NCBI RefSeq assembly: GCF_052115385.1
Contig: NZ_JBFRGP010000006.1
Location: 124,001-188,000, forward strand
DNA: 64,000 bases
Reading direction: 5' to 3'
Origin: Dyella_D sp052115385
Lineage (GTDB): Bacteria > Pseudomonadota > Gammaproteobacteria > Xanthomonadales > Rhodanobacteraceae
Shown piece after piece: positions 16,624 through 24,975 of the stretch (its first letter is position 1; each line of letters opens with the position of its first letter). The notes under the pieces are model-generated. The model saw only the letters and a program-made list of their open reading frames with translations. It did no database searches and was not told where the DNA came from. A program made the position numbers and the translations under genes.

Positions 16624-17153
16624 GGACGCTGCGGGAAGACACCCGACAGGCAGATGCAGAAGTTCAGTGTGAGGTAGGGCTGCTGGTTTTCGTGTGCCAC
16701 GCCGCCACCGGCAACGCCGATCGTACCGATGGGGAAGGTCGAGTTGACAGTATTGGTGGTGGTGAACGGCGTCACCGTATCCGGCACGGTAAGGGCATAG
16801 TTAGCCGCCGGCGTGCCTTGCCGCTTGCTGGGATCGGTCTGGTTGTAGATGCGTGCGCCGTGGGTATGCGACGGCATCTCGTTCGACAGCAGCGTGACGC
16901 TGTCCGAGCCGAAGGTTTCGCCCATGACACGCGGCGTCAGTCCGGGCCCGCTGCCCTGGCCGCAGGCGATGTTGCCGATGTAGTTCGGCAACTGGTAGTT
17001 GGACGTGCCATTGCCGCCGAAAGTGGTGCCCAGCAGGGAGAAAAGAGCCGTATTTTGTTGAATAGGCATCAACTGTCCCGAGCATGCGGCCCAGTTGTAA
17101 GGCGCAAAATTAAAAGCGTAGATCTGGATCTCGCCAGTGAAGGGATCGCTCAT
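16620..17153 (-). CDS. Phage-tail-collar (MdpB-like) protein 3 of the operon
   Basis: A 177-residue tail-collar protein: FTGEIQIYAFNFAPYNWAAC, SGQLMPIQQNTALFSLLGT, FGGNGTSNYQLPN, SHTHGARIYNQ, and the C-terminal QQPYLTLNFCICLSGVFPQR. These match the full-length microcystin-dependent-protein (MdpB) family, which resembles phage tail-fibre tips but often occurs outside prophages. There is no signal peptide. It shares its architecture with the two upstream genes but is diverged in the middle (residues 100-150). The stop overlaps the GNAT start. Confidence 0.9.
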   Translation of the reverse strand: MSDPFTGEIQIYAFNFAPYNWAACSGQLMPIQQNTALFSLLGTTFGGNGTSNYQLPNYIGNIACGQGSGPGLTPRVMGETFGSDSVTLLSNEMPSHTHGARIYNQTDPSKRQGTPAANYALTVPDTVTPFTTTNTVNSTFPIGTIGVAGGGVAHENQQPYLTLNFCICLSGVFPQRP

Positions 17154-17184
17154 GATGTGGGTCCTTGTAATCGATCGATGAGCG

Positions 17185-17715
17185 TCAGCCCTGCGACGGG
17201 AAGACGCCAGCCCATGCGATGCAGAAACGAGCGACCAGCGAAGGCATGGTGTTGTCGTGGGGCTGGTTGCCGACGGTGGAGCTGACGGCGGTCGATGCCA
17301 GGTCGGAGCTGTTGATGCTCGCTGTGCTGGTCGTATAGAGCGTGTTTCCGCTCACCGCACCCAGCTGGAGATTCGCTGCCGGCGTATTGGCGCTCCCGGT
17401 CGAATCCACGGCGTTGAAGGCGTGGGTGTGGGCCGGCATCTGGCTGGAAATCAGGGTGACCTCCTCGGTGCCGGCCAGTTGGCCCAGCACGTAGGTGCCC
17501 ATGCCCAGTCCGGTGCCTTGGTGGATCGGCACGCGGCCGGACAGGTTGGGCAGGCCGAAGGTGGTCACGCCGTCGCCGCCGTAGGTGGTGCCGAGCAAGG
17601 TGTAGAGGACTTCATACTCCGCGATCGAAAGCAGACTGCCGTTGCAGTCGAACCAGCCGTTCGGCGCGAAGTTGTAGGGAAACAGACGGATCTCGCCAAC
17701 ATAAGGTTGAGACAT
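17185..17715 (-). CDS. Phage-tail-collar (MdpB-like) protein 2 of the operon
   Basis: A 176-residue paralogue: YVGEIRLFPYNFAPNGWFDC, NGSLLSIAEYEVLYTLLGT, YGGDGVTTFGLPNLSGR, PAHTHAFNAVDS, and PSLVARFCIAWAGVFPSQG at the end. The conserved aromatic-Cys-Asn-Gly core and the HTH motif of collar proteins are kept. The central region is rich in Ser and Thr and differs from its neighbours, as expected for a variable tip. It sits 31 bp before the third copy and 14 bp after the first. Confidence 0.9.
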   Translation of the reverse strand: MSQPYVGEIRLFPYNFAPNGWFDCNGSLLSIAEYEVLYTLLGTTYGGDGVTTFGLPNLSGRVPIHQGTGLGMGTYVLGQLAGTEEVTLISSQMPAHTHAFNAVDSTGSANTPAANLQLGAVSGNTLYTTSTASINSSDLASTAVSSTVGNQPHDNTMPSLVARFCIAWAGVFPSQG

Positions 17716-17729
17716 GACAGACGCTCCGG

Positions 17730-18230
17730 TCAGCTGCGCGAGGGATAGATGCCATTGAGCGCGATGCAGAAATTCAGCACCAGGTATGGCTGCAGGTTGG
17801 GATGCGGGAGCGTCTGACCCGCGTTGTCGAGCACGTTGATCGGAATCTGCGTGCCGCCGGAACTGCCATACATCTTGAGCGCGCCCGAGCCGGAAAACAC
17901 GCCATTGGTGGGAATGCGCGCGGCGCCGGCGGCCGTGTTCGCGTTGAAGGTGTGGTTGTGCTGCGGCAGGTTGTTGGTCAGCAGCGTGACGTTCTCGACG
18001 CCGCCGGTCTGGCCGATGTCCTGGCCATTGTTGGAACCCAGCGGCGTGCGGCTGCGCAGATCGGGAAGCTGGAAATTCGTGGTGCCGTTGCCGCCGTAAT
18101 ACGTGCCTAGCAGCGAAAACAGTGCCTGGTTTTGCGCGATAGGCAGCAGCTGTCCATTGCAGAAAGCAAATCCCTTGGGCGCGAAATTGAACGCCACGGG
18201 CATTACCTGCCCGAGAAAGGGTTGTGACAT
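17730..18230 (-). CDS. Phage-tail-collar (MdpB-like) protein 1 of the operon
   Basis: A 166-residue paralogue and first gene of the four-gene minus-strand operon: FLGQVMPVAFNFAPKGFAFC, NGQLLPIAQNQALFSLLGT, YGGNGTTNFQLPDLRSR, PQHNHTFNANT, and LQPYLVLNFCIALNGIYPSR. It is the closest of the three to the MdpB consensus. A strong purine-rich ribosome site (AAGGGGGG) lies eight bases before the ATG. It is divergent from the giant autotransporter gene, with an 8-bp inverted repeat between them. Confidence 0.9.
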   Translation of the reverse strand: MSQPFLGQVMPVAFNFAPKGFAFCNGQLLPIAQNQALFSLLGTYYGGNGTTNFQLPDLRSRTPLGSNNGQDIGQTGGVENVTLLTNNLPQHNHTFNANTAAGAARIPTNGVFSGSGALKMYGSSGGTQIPINVLDNAGQTLPHPNLQPYLVLNFCIALNGIYPSRS

Positions 18231-18272
18231 GAGTTATTCCCCCCTTGGTTGTGCCGGCGAAAAGATCCCCTG

Positions 18273-18305
18273 GCCGGATCGCTTAACTTTTGCGCATGAT
18301 CCGGC
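18273..18305. promoter_or_regulatory. Inverted repeat in the collar/autotransporter divergent region
   Basis: GCCGGATC-N17-GATCCGGC is a perfect 8-bp inverted repeat with an A+T-richer spacer (GCTTAACTTTTGCGCAT). It lies 43 bp upstream of the first collar gene, where its promoter is expected. It is a candidate operator for one or both divergent units; function is inferred. Confidence 0.45.
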
Positions 18306-18345
18306 ATCTTGACAAGCACTTCGTGACGCAGCTCACAATATCGGG

Positions 18346-18509
18346 GTGCTTGCCCAAGGAGGGTAAGCACTTAGGGGAAGGTGCAGGACCGCCAGGCAAG
18401 GCTGACAGCTGTCCGGCGGAGGGGGGTCCGGTACCGCGGCTGCTCGTTAACGAGCCACGGCAGCTTTCACTTTGCGCCGCCAGGCGCACCGCCCGTTGGG
18501 AAGACGGGC
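18346..18509 (+). other. Structured 5' leader of the autotransporter gene
   Basis: The region before the giant gene holds several potential structures: a 10-bp hairpin (GTGCTTGCCC/GGGTAAGCAC) at 18346-18370, a 14-bp palindrome GCTCGTTAACGAGC at 18442-18455, and a GCCCGT/ACGGGC hairpin at 18491-18509 just before the AGGGGAC ribosome site. It does not match the conserved core of c-di-GMP riboswitches. No other gene is seen in 18231-18525. It may be a regulated leader. Confidence 0.35.
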
Positions 18510-18525
18510 AAGCAGGGGACAAGTC

Positions 18526-21500
18526 ATGTGGCATACGGAGTCGAAGCATCGCGACGCGATGCGCCATGGGCTCGGCCGTCATTTATTCGGCCGTTGGACA
18601 GCATTCCTGCTGCTTTGCGTCATGCTGGCGATGCCAGGCATATCGCGAGCCGCCTGCACCAGCTTCACGGCACCCAATGCCACGGCCGGATCGCCGATGC
18701 CGTCGGGTACCCAGATCAGTGTGGACGTGAGCGCCTGTGACCTGGGCTTCGGCGTGACCAAGATCGCGGATCCTCAGCACGGATCCATCGTGATCAACAA
18801 CGGCGTCCACTCAACGATTACCTACACGAACAATGGCGACGGCATTTCGCCGGACCATTTCTCGTTCGATGACGGCTCGGGCACCAACACCGTCGTCGTC
18901 ACCGTCTATATCGCCGCGCCGACCTCGCCGATTTCCATCTCGCCGGGAACGATGCCCTCGATGACGGTAGGCGCTTCCTTCAGCGTCAACCTGAGCGCCA
19001 CCGGCGGCACCGGGCCCTATACCTTCGCCGTGACCGGCGGAACCCTGCCCGCCGGTTTGACGCGCAGCGGAAACACCATCTCCGGCACGCCCACCACGCA
19101 AGGCGCTTATTCGTTCACGATCACCGCGACCGACAGCGCCAGCATTACCGGCAACCTGAGCTATTCCGGCACCGTCGACGCGCCGAACATCAACGTCACC
19201 AACTCGCCTACCACGGCGGCCCTCGCCACGCCCTACAGTTTCACGCTGACCGCGTCCGGCGGCACCGCGCCCTACACCTATGCGTTGGACGGAGGCACCA
19301 CCCTCCCGCCCGGCCTGGTCCTGGCGAGCAACGGTACGATCAGCGGCACGCCGACCGGCTCCACAACCGGCGTGAAGAGCTTCACGGTGAAGGTGACCGA
19401 CAGCAGCTCGCCCACGCCATTCTTCTCGGCCAACAACCTCACCATCAACGTGGTGACCCTGCCGCCCCCGATCGCCAACCCGGTCAGCGCGACAGTTGCC
19501 TACAACAGCACCAACAACCCGATCACGCTGAACCTCACCGGCGGTGCGGCGGCTTCCGTCGCCGTCGGCACCCAAGCCGCGCACGGCACGGCCACGGCAG
19601 CGGGCACCTCGATCACGTATACGCCCACGCCCGGCTACGCCGGCCCGGATAGCTTCACGTATACGGCCACCAACACCAGCGGCACGTCGGCACCCGCCAC
19701 GGCAACAATCACCGTCTCCCCGCCGACCATCACCTACACGCCATCCAGCCCCGCGGCAGGCACGGTCGCCACGGCGTACAGCCAGTCGCTCGCCGGCGCC
19801 ACCGGTGGCGCCACGCCGTACACCTACACGATCGCCTCCGGCGCCCTGCCGGCCGGCATCACGCTGGCGGCTAACGGCACACTGTCCGGCACGCCCACCG
19901 CGAACGGCAGCTTCAACTTCACCGTGAAGGCGACCGACAGCAGCACCGGCACCGGACCGTTCAGCGCCACCAGCGGCACGCTGACGCTGACCATCGCCGC
20001 GCCGACCGTCGTCTACACGCCAACCAATCCGTTGCCGGCGACCGTGGGCGTCGCCTACAGCCGCTCCCTGGCGAGCGCCACTGGCGGCACCGCGCCGTAC
20101 ACCTACACGATTGCCACCGGCAGCCTGCCGGCGGGCGTCACGCTGGCCAGCAACGGCACGCTGTCGGGTACGCCGACAGCGGGCGGTACCTTCAACTTCA
20201 CCGTGAAGGCCACCGACAGCAGCGGTGGCACCGGACCGTTCAATGCCACCAGCGGTGCGCTGACGCTGACCGTGAGCGCGCCGACCATCACGATCTCGCC
20301 AACCTCGCTGCCCAACCCGACGGTAGCCACGGCCTACTCGCAGAACGTGACGGCCTCCGGCGGCACCAGCGCGTATACCTACGCGATTACCGCAGGCTCG
20401 CTGCCGCCTGGCCTGAGCCTGAGCGGCAGCGGTGCGATCACCGGCACGCCCAGCGGCGCCGGCACCTACAACCTGACCATCACCGCGACCGACAGCAGCA
20501 CCGGCACGGGTCCGTATACCGGCAGCCGCGCCTACGCCATCACGGTGAACGCACCGACGCTGACGCTGACGCCTGCGTCCGGCGCCACCATCAACGGCAC
20601 GGCCGGCGTGGCGGTGAGCGGCAGCTTCACCGCGGCCAACGGCATCTCGCCCTACACCTATGCGATCACCACGGGCGCGCTGCCGCCGGGCGTGACGCTG
20701 TCGTCCACGGGCACGCTGTCCGGCACGCCGACCGCGGCCGGCAACTTCAACTTCACGGTGGACGCGACCGACAGCTCCACCGGCACCAGCGCACCGTTCC
20801 ATGTGTCGGGCAGCTACACGCTGGCCATCGTCGCGCCGACCATCACGCTGTCGCCGGGCACCTTGCCGTCGCCGGTGATCGGCACCGCCTATAGCCAGAC
20901 GATCACCGCGTCCGAAGGCCATCCGACCACGTTCAGCTACAGCGTGACTTCCGGCATGCTGCCGGTGGGCCTGCAGCTCGACCTCAACTCCGGCGTGGTC
21001 AGCGGCACGCCGACGGCCGCGGGCATCTTCAACTTCACCGTTACCGCCACCGACAGCGGCGGCTTCACCGGCGGCCAGGCCTACGTCATGACGGTAGGCG
21101 CGGGCACGGTGGTGTTCACCTCCGCCGCGCCGGCCGGCGGCACGGCGGAAGTGGCCTATAGCCATACCTTCACCGCCAGCGGTGGCACGCCGACCTACGG
21201 CTACACGCTCAGCGTGGGCACCTTGCCGGCAGGCCTGTCGCTGTCCTCGGCCGGCGTGCTGTCCGGCACGCCGACGGTCGCCGGCACCTTCAACTTCACC
21301 GTGAAGGCGACCGACAGCAGCACCGGCACCGGCGCGCCGTTCACGGCGACCCAGCCGGTGGCGCTGGTGCTGGCCGCGCCGACGGTCATCGTGGCGCCGA
21401 CCACGCTGCCGGCAAGTACCGGCGGTGTCGCTTACAACCAGACGATCACCGCGAGCGGCGGCAACGGCACCTATACCTACAGCCTCACCACCGGCGCGCT

Positions 21501-24500
21501 GCCGCCGGGCATCAGCCTGACCAGCGCCGGCGCGCTATCCGGTACGCCGACCACGGCCGGCAGCTACAACTTCACCGTGACCGCGACCGATGGGGTCGGC
21601 TTCACCGGAAACCGGGCCTATGCATTCACGGTGAACGCGCCGGCGATCACGCTCACCCCGGCCACGCTGCCGGCGGGCACCGGCGGTGCCCCTTACAGCC
21701 AGACGGTATCGGCCAGCGGCGGCAACGGCGGCTACACCTACAGCCTCACGGCAGGTTCGCTGCCGGCGGGTATCAGTCTGAGCAGCGCAGGCGTCGTGTC
21801 GGGTACGCCGACCACGCCGGGCTCCTACAACTTCACTATCAGGGCGACCGACGGTTTCGGTTTCACCGGCAGCCAGGCCTACAGCTACACGGTCAATGCG
21901 CCGACGATCAGCATCACGCCAGCCACGCTGCCCGCGGCCCCCGGCGGTGTCGCCTACAGCCAGACGGTCACGGCCACCGGCGGCAACGGCGGCTACACCT
22001 ACAGCCTCGCGACGGGCGCGCTGCCAGCCGGCATCAGCCTGAGCAGCGCTGGCACGGTGTCCGGCACGCCGACCACGGCCGGCACCTACAATTTCACCAT
22101 CAAGGCGACCGACGGCTTCGGCTTCACCGGCAGCCAGGCCTACACCCTCACGGTGAATGCGCCGACGATCGCCATCTCACCGGCCACGCTGCCGGCGGGC
22201 ACGGGCAGCATCGCGTACAACCAGACCCTGACCGCCACCGGCGGCAACGGTGGCTACACCTACAGCCTGCTGTCGGGTGCGCTGCCGCCGGGTATCTCCC
22301 TGAGCAGCGCCGGTGTCATCAGCGGCACGCCGACCACCATCGGCCCCTACAGCTTCACCATCAGGGCGACCGATGGCTTCGGCTTCACCGGCAGCCAGGC
22401 CTACAGCGTCACGGTGAATGCGCCGGCCATCGTGTTCACCCGCACCACCTTGCCGGGTGGCCAGGTCTCCGTCGCCTATAGCCAGACGGTGAGCGCGAGC
22501 GGCGGCAGCGGCAGCTTCACCTACAGCCTCACCACCGGTGCGCTGCCGGCGGGTATCGCCTTGAGCAGTGCCGGCGTGATCAGCGGCACGCCGACCACGG
22601 CAGGCAACTTCAGCTTCACCATCACGGCGACCGACACCTTCGGCTTCACCGGCAGCCAGGCCTACACGGTCGGCATCAACCAGCCGGTGCCGGTGGTGGT
22701 CAACGACACCGCCAGCACGCCTGCCAACGCGCCGGTCACCATCAACGTGACTGCCAACGACACCGGCCCGATCACCAGCATCACGGTGGCGACGGCGCCC
22801 GCGCATGGCACGGCGACGGTCAACGGCCTCAATGCGCTGTACACGCCGACGAGCAATTTCTTCGGCACCGACACCTTCACCTACACGGCCACCGGTCCCG
22901 GCGGCACCTCGACGCCCGCCACCGTCACGGTCACGGTGACGCCGCTGGCCGTGCCGGTCGCGGCGGCGCAGAGCGGCACGGTGCTGGCCGGCCAGTCGGT
23001 CACCATCCATGCCACGGCTGGCGCCACGGGCTCGCCGTTCACCGGCGTGGCCATCACCACGCCGCCCGCCAAGGGCACGGCGGCGGTGAGCGGTACCGAC
23101 ATCGTGTACACCGCGCCGCAGGACGCCTCGGGCGCGGTGGGTATCGACTACACGCTGTCCAACCCGTTCGGCACTTCGACGCCGGCGCACATCACCGTCA
23201 CTGTGAATCCGATCCCGCTGCCGGCGGCGCTGACCGCCAACGTGGTGGCCGGCCGCAAGGTGCAGGTGGATCTCACCACTGCGGCGCACGGCGGTCCGTT
23301 CACCGGCGCCACGCTGATCGCGGTATCGCCGGCGGGTGCGGGCAATGCGCACATCCACAACAGCGGCACCTCCGGTTACACGCTGGAATTCACCGCGGCC
23401 AACACCTACAGCGGCCAGGCGCAGGTCAGCTACACGCTGAGCAATGCCTACGCCACCTCGGCCACGGCGACGGTGACCATCACCGTGACCGGCCGCAGCG
23501 ATCCGTCGAAGGACGCCGAAGTGCTCGGCATCCTGCAGGCGCAGGCCGATTCAGCACGGCGCCTGGCGGTGGGCCAGATCGACAACTTCCAGCGCCGCCT
23601 GGAAAGCCTGCACACCGGCGCCGGTGGCGGCGGCTTCAGCAACGGCATCAGCTTCAGCTCGGCCAGCGCACGGCAGAACCGCGATCCGATGGCAGGCCTG
23701 CGTGGGCGCGACGACGACTGGGGCCGCCGCTTCCTGGTGCAGCCGGACGAGCCGACGCCGGGCCAGGGCCAGAACCAGCGCTCCGGTTCGGCAGGCCAGC
23801 CGGGTACGTGGTCGGTGTGGACCGGCGGTGCGGTGAACTTCGGCAAGACCTTGCCGGGCAGCAGCACCGACGGCATCGACTTCACCACCTCCGGCGTCAG
23901 CCTGGGTGCGGATCGGGCCTTCGGCGACAAGTTCGCGGCGGGTGCGGGCATCGGCTACGGCCATGACTCCTCCGACATCGGCAAGCACGACAGCCGCAGC
24001 ACGGTCGACGCCTACAGCGCGGCGGCGTACGGCAGCTATCGCCCGGTGCCGCTGGTGTATGTCGACGCGCTGATCGGCTACCAGAAGATGTCGTTCGACT
24101 CGCGCCGCTATGTCACCGACAACGGCAACACGGTGACCGGCAGCCGCGACGGCAAGCAGCTGTTCGCCTCGCTCTCGGTGGGCTACGAGCACCGCACCGA
24201 GGACGGCATGCTGATCTCGCCCTACGGCCGCTTCGACTTCGCCCGCGCCACGCTGGACAGCTACACCGAGCACGGCGACGACGTGTACGCGCTGCACTAC
24301 GAGCGCCAGACCGTGAAGACCAGCACCGGCGTGCTGGGCCTGCGCGCGCAGTGGGTGGTCAAGCGCGACTACGGCGTGTGGATGCCGCAGCTGCGGGCGG
24401 AGTTCCGCCACGACTTCCAGGGCGCGAGCGTGGCGGCGATGCGCTACGCGGATCTGCTGGGCGGCCCGCTGTACCAGGCGGTGCTGGGCAACACCTCGCG

Positions 24501-24645
24501 CAACCACACCTTGGTCGGCGCCGGCGTGATGCTGCAGACGCTGAAGGGCTTGTCGGTACGCCTGGAGTACCAGAACCTGCTGGACAACAGCACGCGCGAC
24601 AACCAGTCGATCCAGTTGGGGATCGAGAAGAAGTTCGATCCGTAA
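18526..24645 (+). CDS. Giant autotransporter with 13 putative Ig (He_PIG) repeats
   Basis: A 2039-residue surface protein. ATG 18526 follows an AGGGGAC ribosome site; an extended leader with hydrophobic FLLLCVMLAMPGISRA targets it for export. A first unit (VSACDLGFG...) is followed by 13 He_PIG-type repeats, each with SGTPT..G.(Y/F).FT..ATD, and by two or three cadherin/Ig-like units with TAPAHGTATV. Next come a short helical linker (DAEVLGILQAQADSARRLAV) and a C-terminal autotransporter barrel of about 290 residues (WSVWTGGAVNFGKT to LGIEKKFDP). It probably acts as an adhesin or biofilm protein anchored in the outer membrane (type Va secretion). It is divergent from the collar operon. Confidence 0.9.
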   Translation: MWHTESKHRDAMRHGLGRHLFGRWTAFLLLCVMLAMPGISRAACTSFTAPNATAGSPMPSGTQISVDVSACDLGFGVTKIADPQHGSIVINNGVHSTITYTNNGDGISPDHFSFDDGSGTNTVVVTVYIAAPTSPISISPGTMPSMTVGASFSVNLSATGGTGPYTFAVTGGTLPAGLTRSGNTISGTPTTQGAYSFTITATDSASITGNLSYSGTVDAPNINVTNSPTTAALATPYSFTLTASGGTAPYTYALDGGTTLPPGLVLASNGTISGTPTGSTTGVKSFTVKVTDSSSPTPFFSANNLTINVVTLPPPIANPVSATVAYNSTNNPITLNLTGGAAASVAVGTQAAHGTATAAGTSITYTPTPGYAGPDSFTYTATNTSGTSAPATATITVSPPTITYTPSSPAAGTVATAYSQSLAGATGGATPYTYTIASGALPAGITLAANGTLSGTPTANGSFNFTVKATDSSTGTGPFSATSGTLTLTIAAPTVVYTPTNPLPATVGVAYSRSLASATGGTAPYTYTIATGSLPAGVTLASNGTLSGTPTAGGTFNFTVKATDSSGGTGPFNATSGALTLTVSAPTITISPTSLPNPTVATAYSQNVTASGGTSAYTYAITAGSLPPGLSLSGSGAITGTPSGAGTYNLTITATDSSTGTGPYTGSRAYAITVNAPTLTLTPASGATINGTAGVAVSGSFTAANGISPYTYAITTGALPPGVTLSSTGTLSGTPTAAGNFNFTVDATDSSTGTSAPFHVSGSYTLAIVAPTITLSPGTLPSPVIGTAYSQTITASEGHPTTFSYSVTSGMLPVGLQLDLNSGVVSGTPTAAGIFNFTVTATDSGGFTGGQAYVMTVGAGTVVFTSAAPAGGTAEVAYSHTFTASGGTPTYGYTLSVGTLPAGLSLSSAGVLSGTPTVAGTFNFTVKATDSSTGTGAPFTATQPVALVLAAPTVIVAPTTLPASTGGVAYNQTITASGGNGTYTYSLTTGALPPGISLTSAGALSGTPTTAGSYNFTVTATDGVGFTGNRAYAFTVNAPAITLTPATLPAGTGGAPYSQTVSASGGNGGYTYSLTAGSLPAGISLSSAGVVSGTPTTPGSYNFTIRATDGFGFTGSQAYSYTVNAPTISITPATLPAAPGGVAYSQTVTATGGNGGYTYSLATGALPAGISLSSAGTVSGTPTTAGTYNFTIKATDGFGFTGSQAYTLTVNAPTIAISPATLPAGTGSIAYNQTLTATGGNGGYTYSLLSGALPPGISLSSAGVISGTPTTIGPYSFTIRATDGFGFTGSQAYSVTVNAPAIVFTRTTLPGGQVSVAYSQTVSASGGSGSFTYSLTTGALPAGIALSSAGVISGTPTTAGNFSFTITATDTFGFTGSQAYTVGINQPVPVVVNDTASTPANAPVTINVTANDTGPITSITVATAPAHGTATVNGLNALYTPTSNFFGTDTFTYTATGPGGTSTPATVTVTVTPLAVPVAAAQSGTVLAGQSVTIHATAGATGSPFTGVAITTPPAKGTAAVSGTDIVYTAPQDASGAVGIDYTLSNPFGTSTPAHITVTVNPIPLPAALTANVVAGRKVQVDLTTAAHGGPFTGATLIAVSPAGAGNAHIHNSGTSGYTLEFTAANTYSGQAQVSYTLSNAYATSATATVTITVTGRSDPSKDAEVLGILQAQADSARRLAVGQIDNFQRRLESLHTGAGGGGFSNGISFSSASARQNRDPMAGLRGRDDDWGRRFLVQPDEPTPGQGQNQRSGSAGQPGTWSVWTGGAVNFGKTLPGSSTDGIDFTTSGVSLGADRAFGDKFAAGAGIGYGHDSSDIGKHDSRSTVDAYSAAAYGSYRPVPLVYVDALIGYQKMSFDSRRYVTDNGNTVTGSRDGKQLFASLSVGYEHRTEDGMLISPYGRFDFARATLDSYTEHGDDVYALHYERQTVKTSTGVLGLRAQWVVKRDYGVWMPQLRAEFRHDFQGASVAAMRYADLLGGPLYQAVLGNTSRNHTLVGAGVMLQTLKGLSVRLEYQNLLDNSTRDNQSIQLGIEKKFDP
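18930..22680 (+). repeat. Tandem Ig-like repeats within the autotransporter gene
   Basis: Thirteen degenerate coding repeats, usually 85-95 codons. From about 21590 to 22670 the units are nearly identical in DNA and have an exact 261-bp period: the segment ending TTCACCGGCAGCCAGGCCTA recurs at this spacing four times. This indicates recent unit duplication and a potential for copy-number change. Confidence 0.85.
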
Positions 24646-24651
24646 TACGGA

Positions 24652-24680
24652 AGGCCGCGAGCGCGTCGCGCTCGCGGCCT
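24652..24680 (+). terminator. Hairpin terminator after the autotransporter gene
   Basis: A perfect 13-bp stem (AGGCCGCGAGCGC and its complement) with a 3-base loop starts seven bases after the stop codon. No T-tract follows, so termination may need other factors. Confidence 0.55.
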
Positions 24681-24703
24681 CTGCGGCAAAACTTCCAAGA
24701 GCC

Positions 24704-24825
24704 GTCATTCCGGCGCAGGCCGGAATCCAGCAGCGATAATGCACGACTGTCGCGAAGGCGCCGGCTAGGCTCTTGGCGAAAATCAGGCGATATCGTTACT
24801 GGATTCCGGCCTGCGCCGGAATGAC
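24704..24825. repeat. Second palindromic repeat family (inverted 27-bp pair)
   Basis: A 27-bp sequence starting GTCATTCCGGCGCAGGCC at 24704-24730 occurs as a perfect inverted copy at 24799-24825, with 68 bp between. Each copy is itself a near palindrome around the GCGCAGGC core. A degenerate copy lies near 40437-40461. The surrounding 24646-24975 has no gene. Confidence 0.8.
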
Positions 24826-24975
24826 GGCCACGGGGGCGATCGCGCGTACCCCCTCGCCATGCCGCACCGCGGCGAATCGATAGCATCCCTATCGTTTGAA
24901 CAAGCCAGCGCTGTACCGATCGCACGGGATCGCTGCCGCACACTACGGGCATGCCGATCCCGCCGCCGATCCTCC

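Noticed and set aside
16620..18230. Prophage or tailocin remnant
   Set aside because: Only collar-domain genes are present; no other structural, replication, lysis or integration gene occurs nearby. The proteins match the MdpB type known outside phages.
18346..18525. c-di-GMP-I riboswitch before the adhesin gene
   Set aside because: The conserved GGCAAACC-like and GACGCAAAGCC-like core sequences are absent, so only a generic structured leader is reported.
18811..21165. 784-codon open frame on the minus strand inside the autotransporter gene
   Set aside because: It is antisense to strongly repetitive coding sequence with high GC at third positions; its translation is low-complexity Arg/Gly/Ala-rich with no domain. 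It is a shadow of the real gene.
18930..22680. CRISPR array
   Set aside because: Repeats are long (261 bp), contiguous and in frame within a coding region; there are no short repeats with unique spacers and no cas genes.
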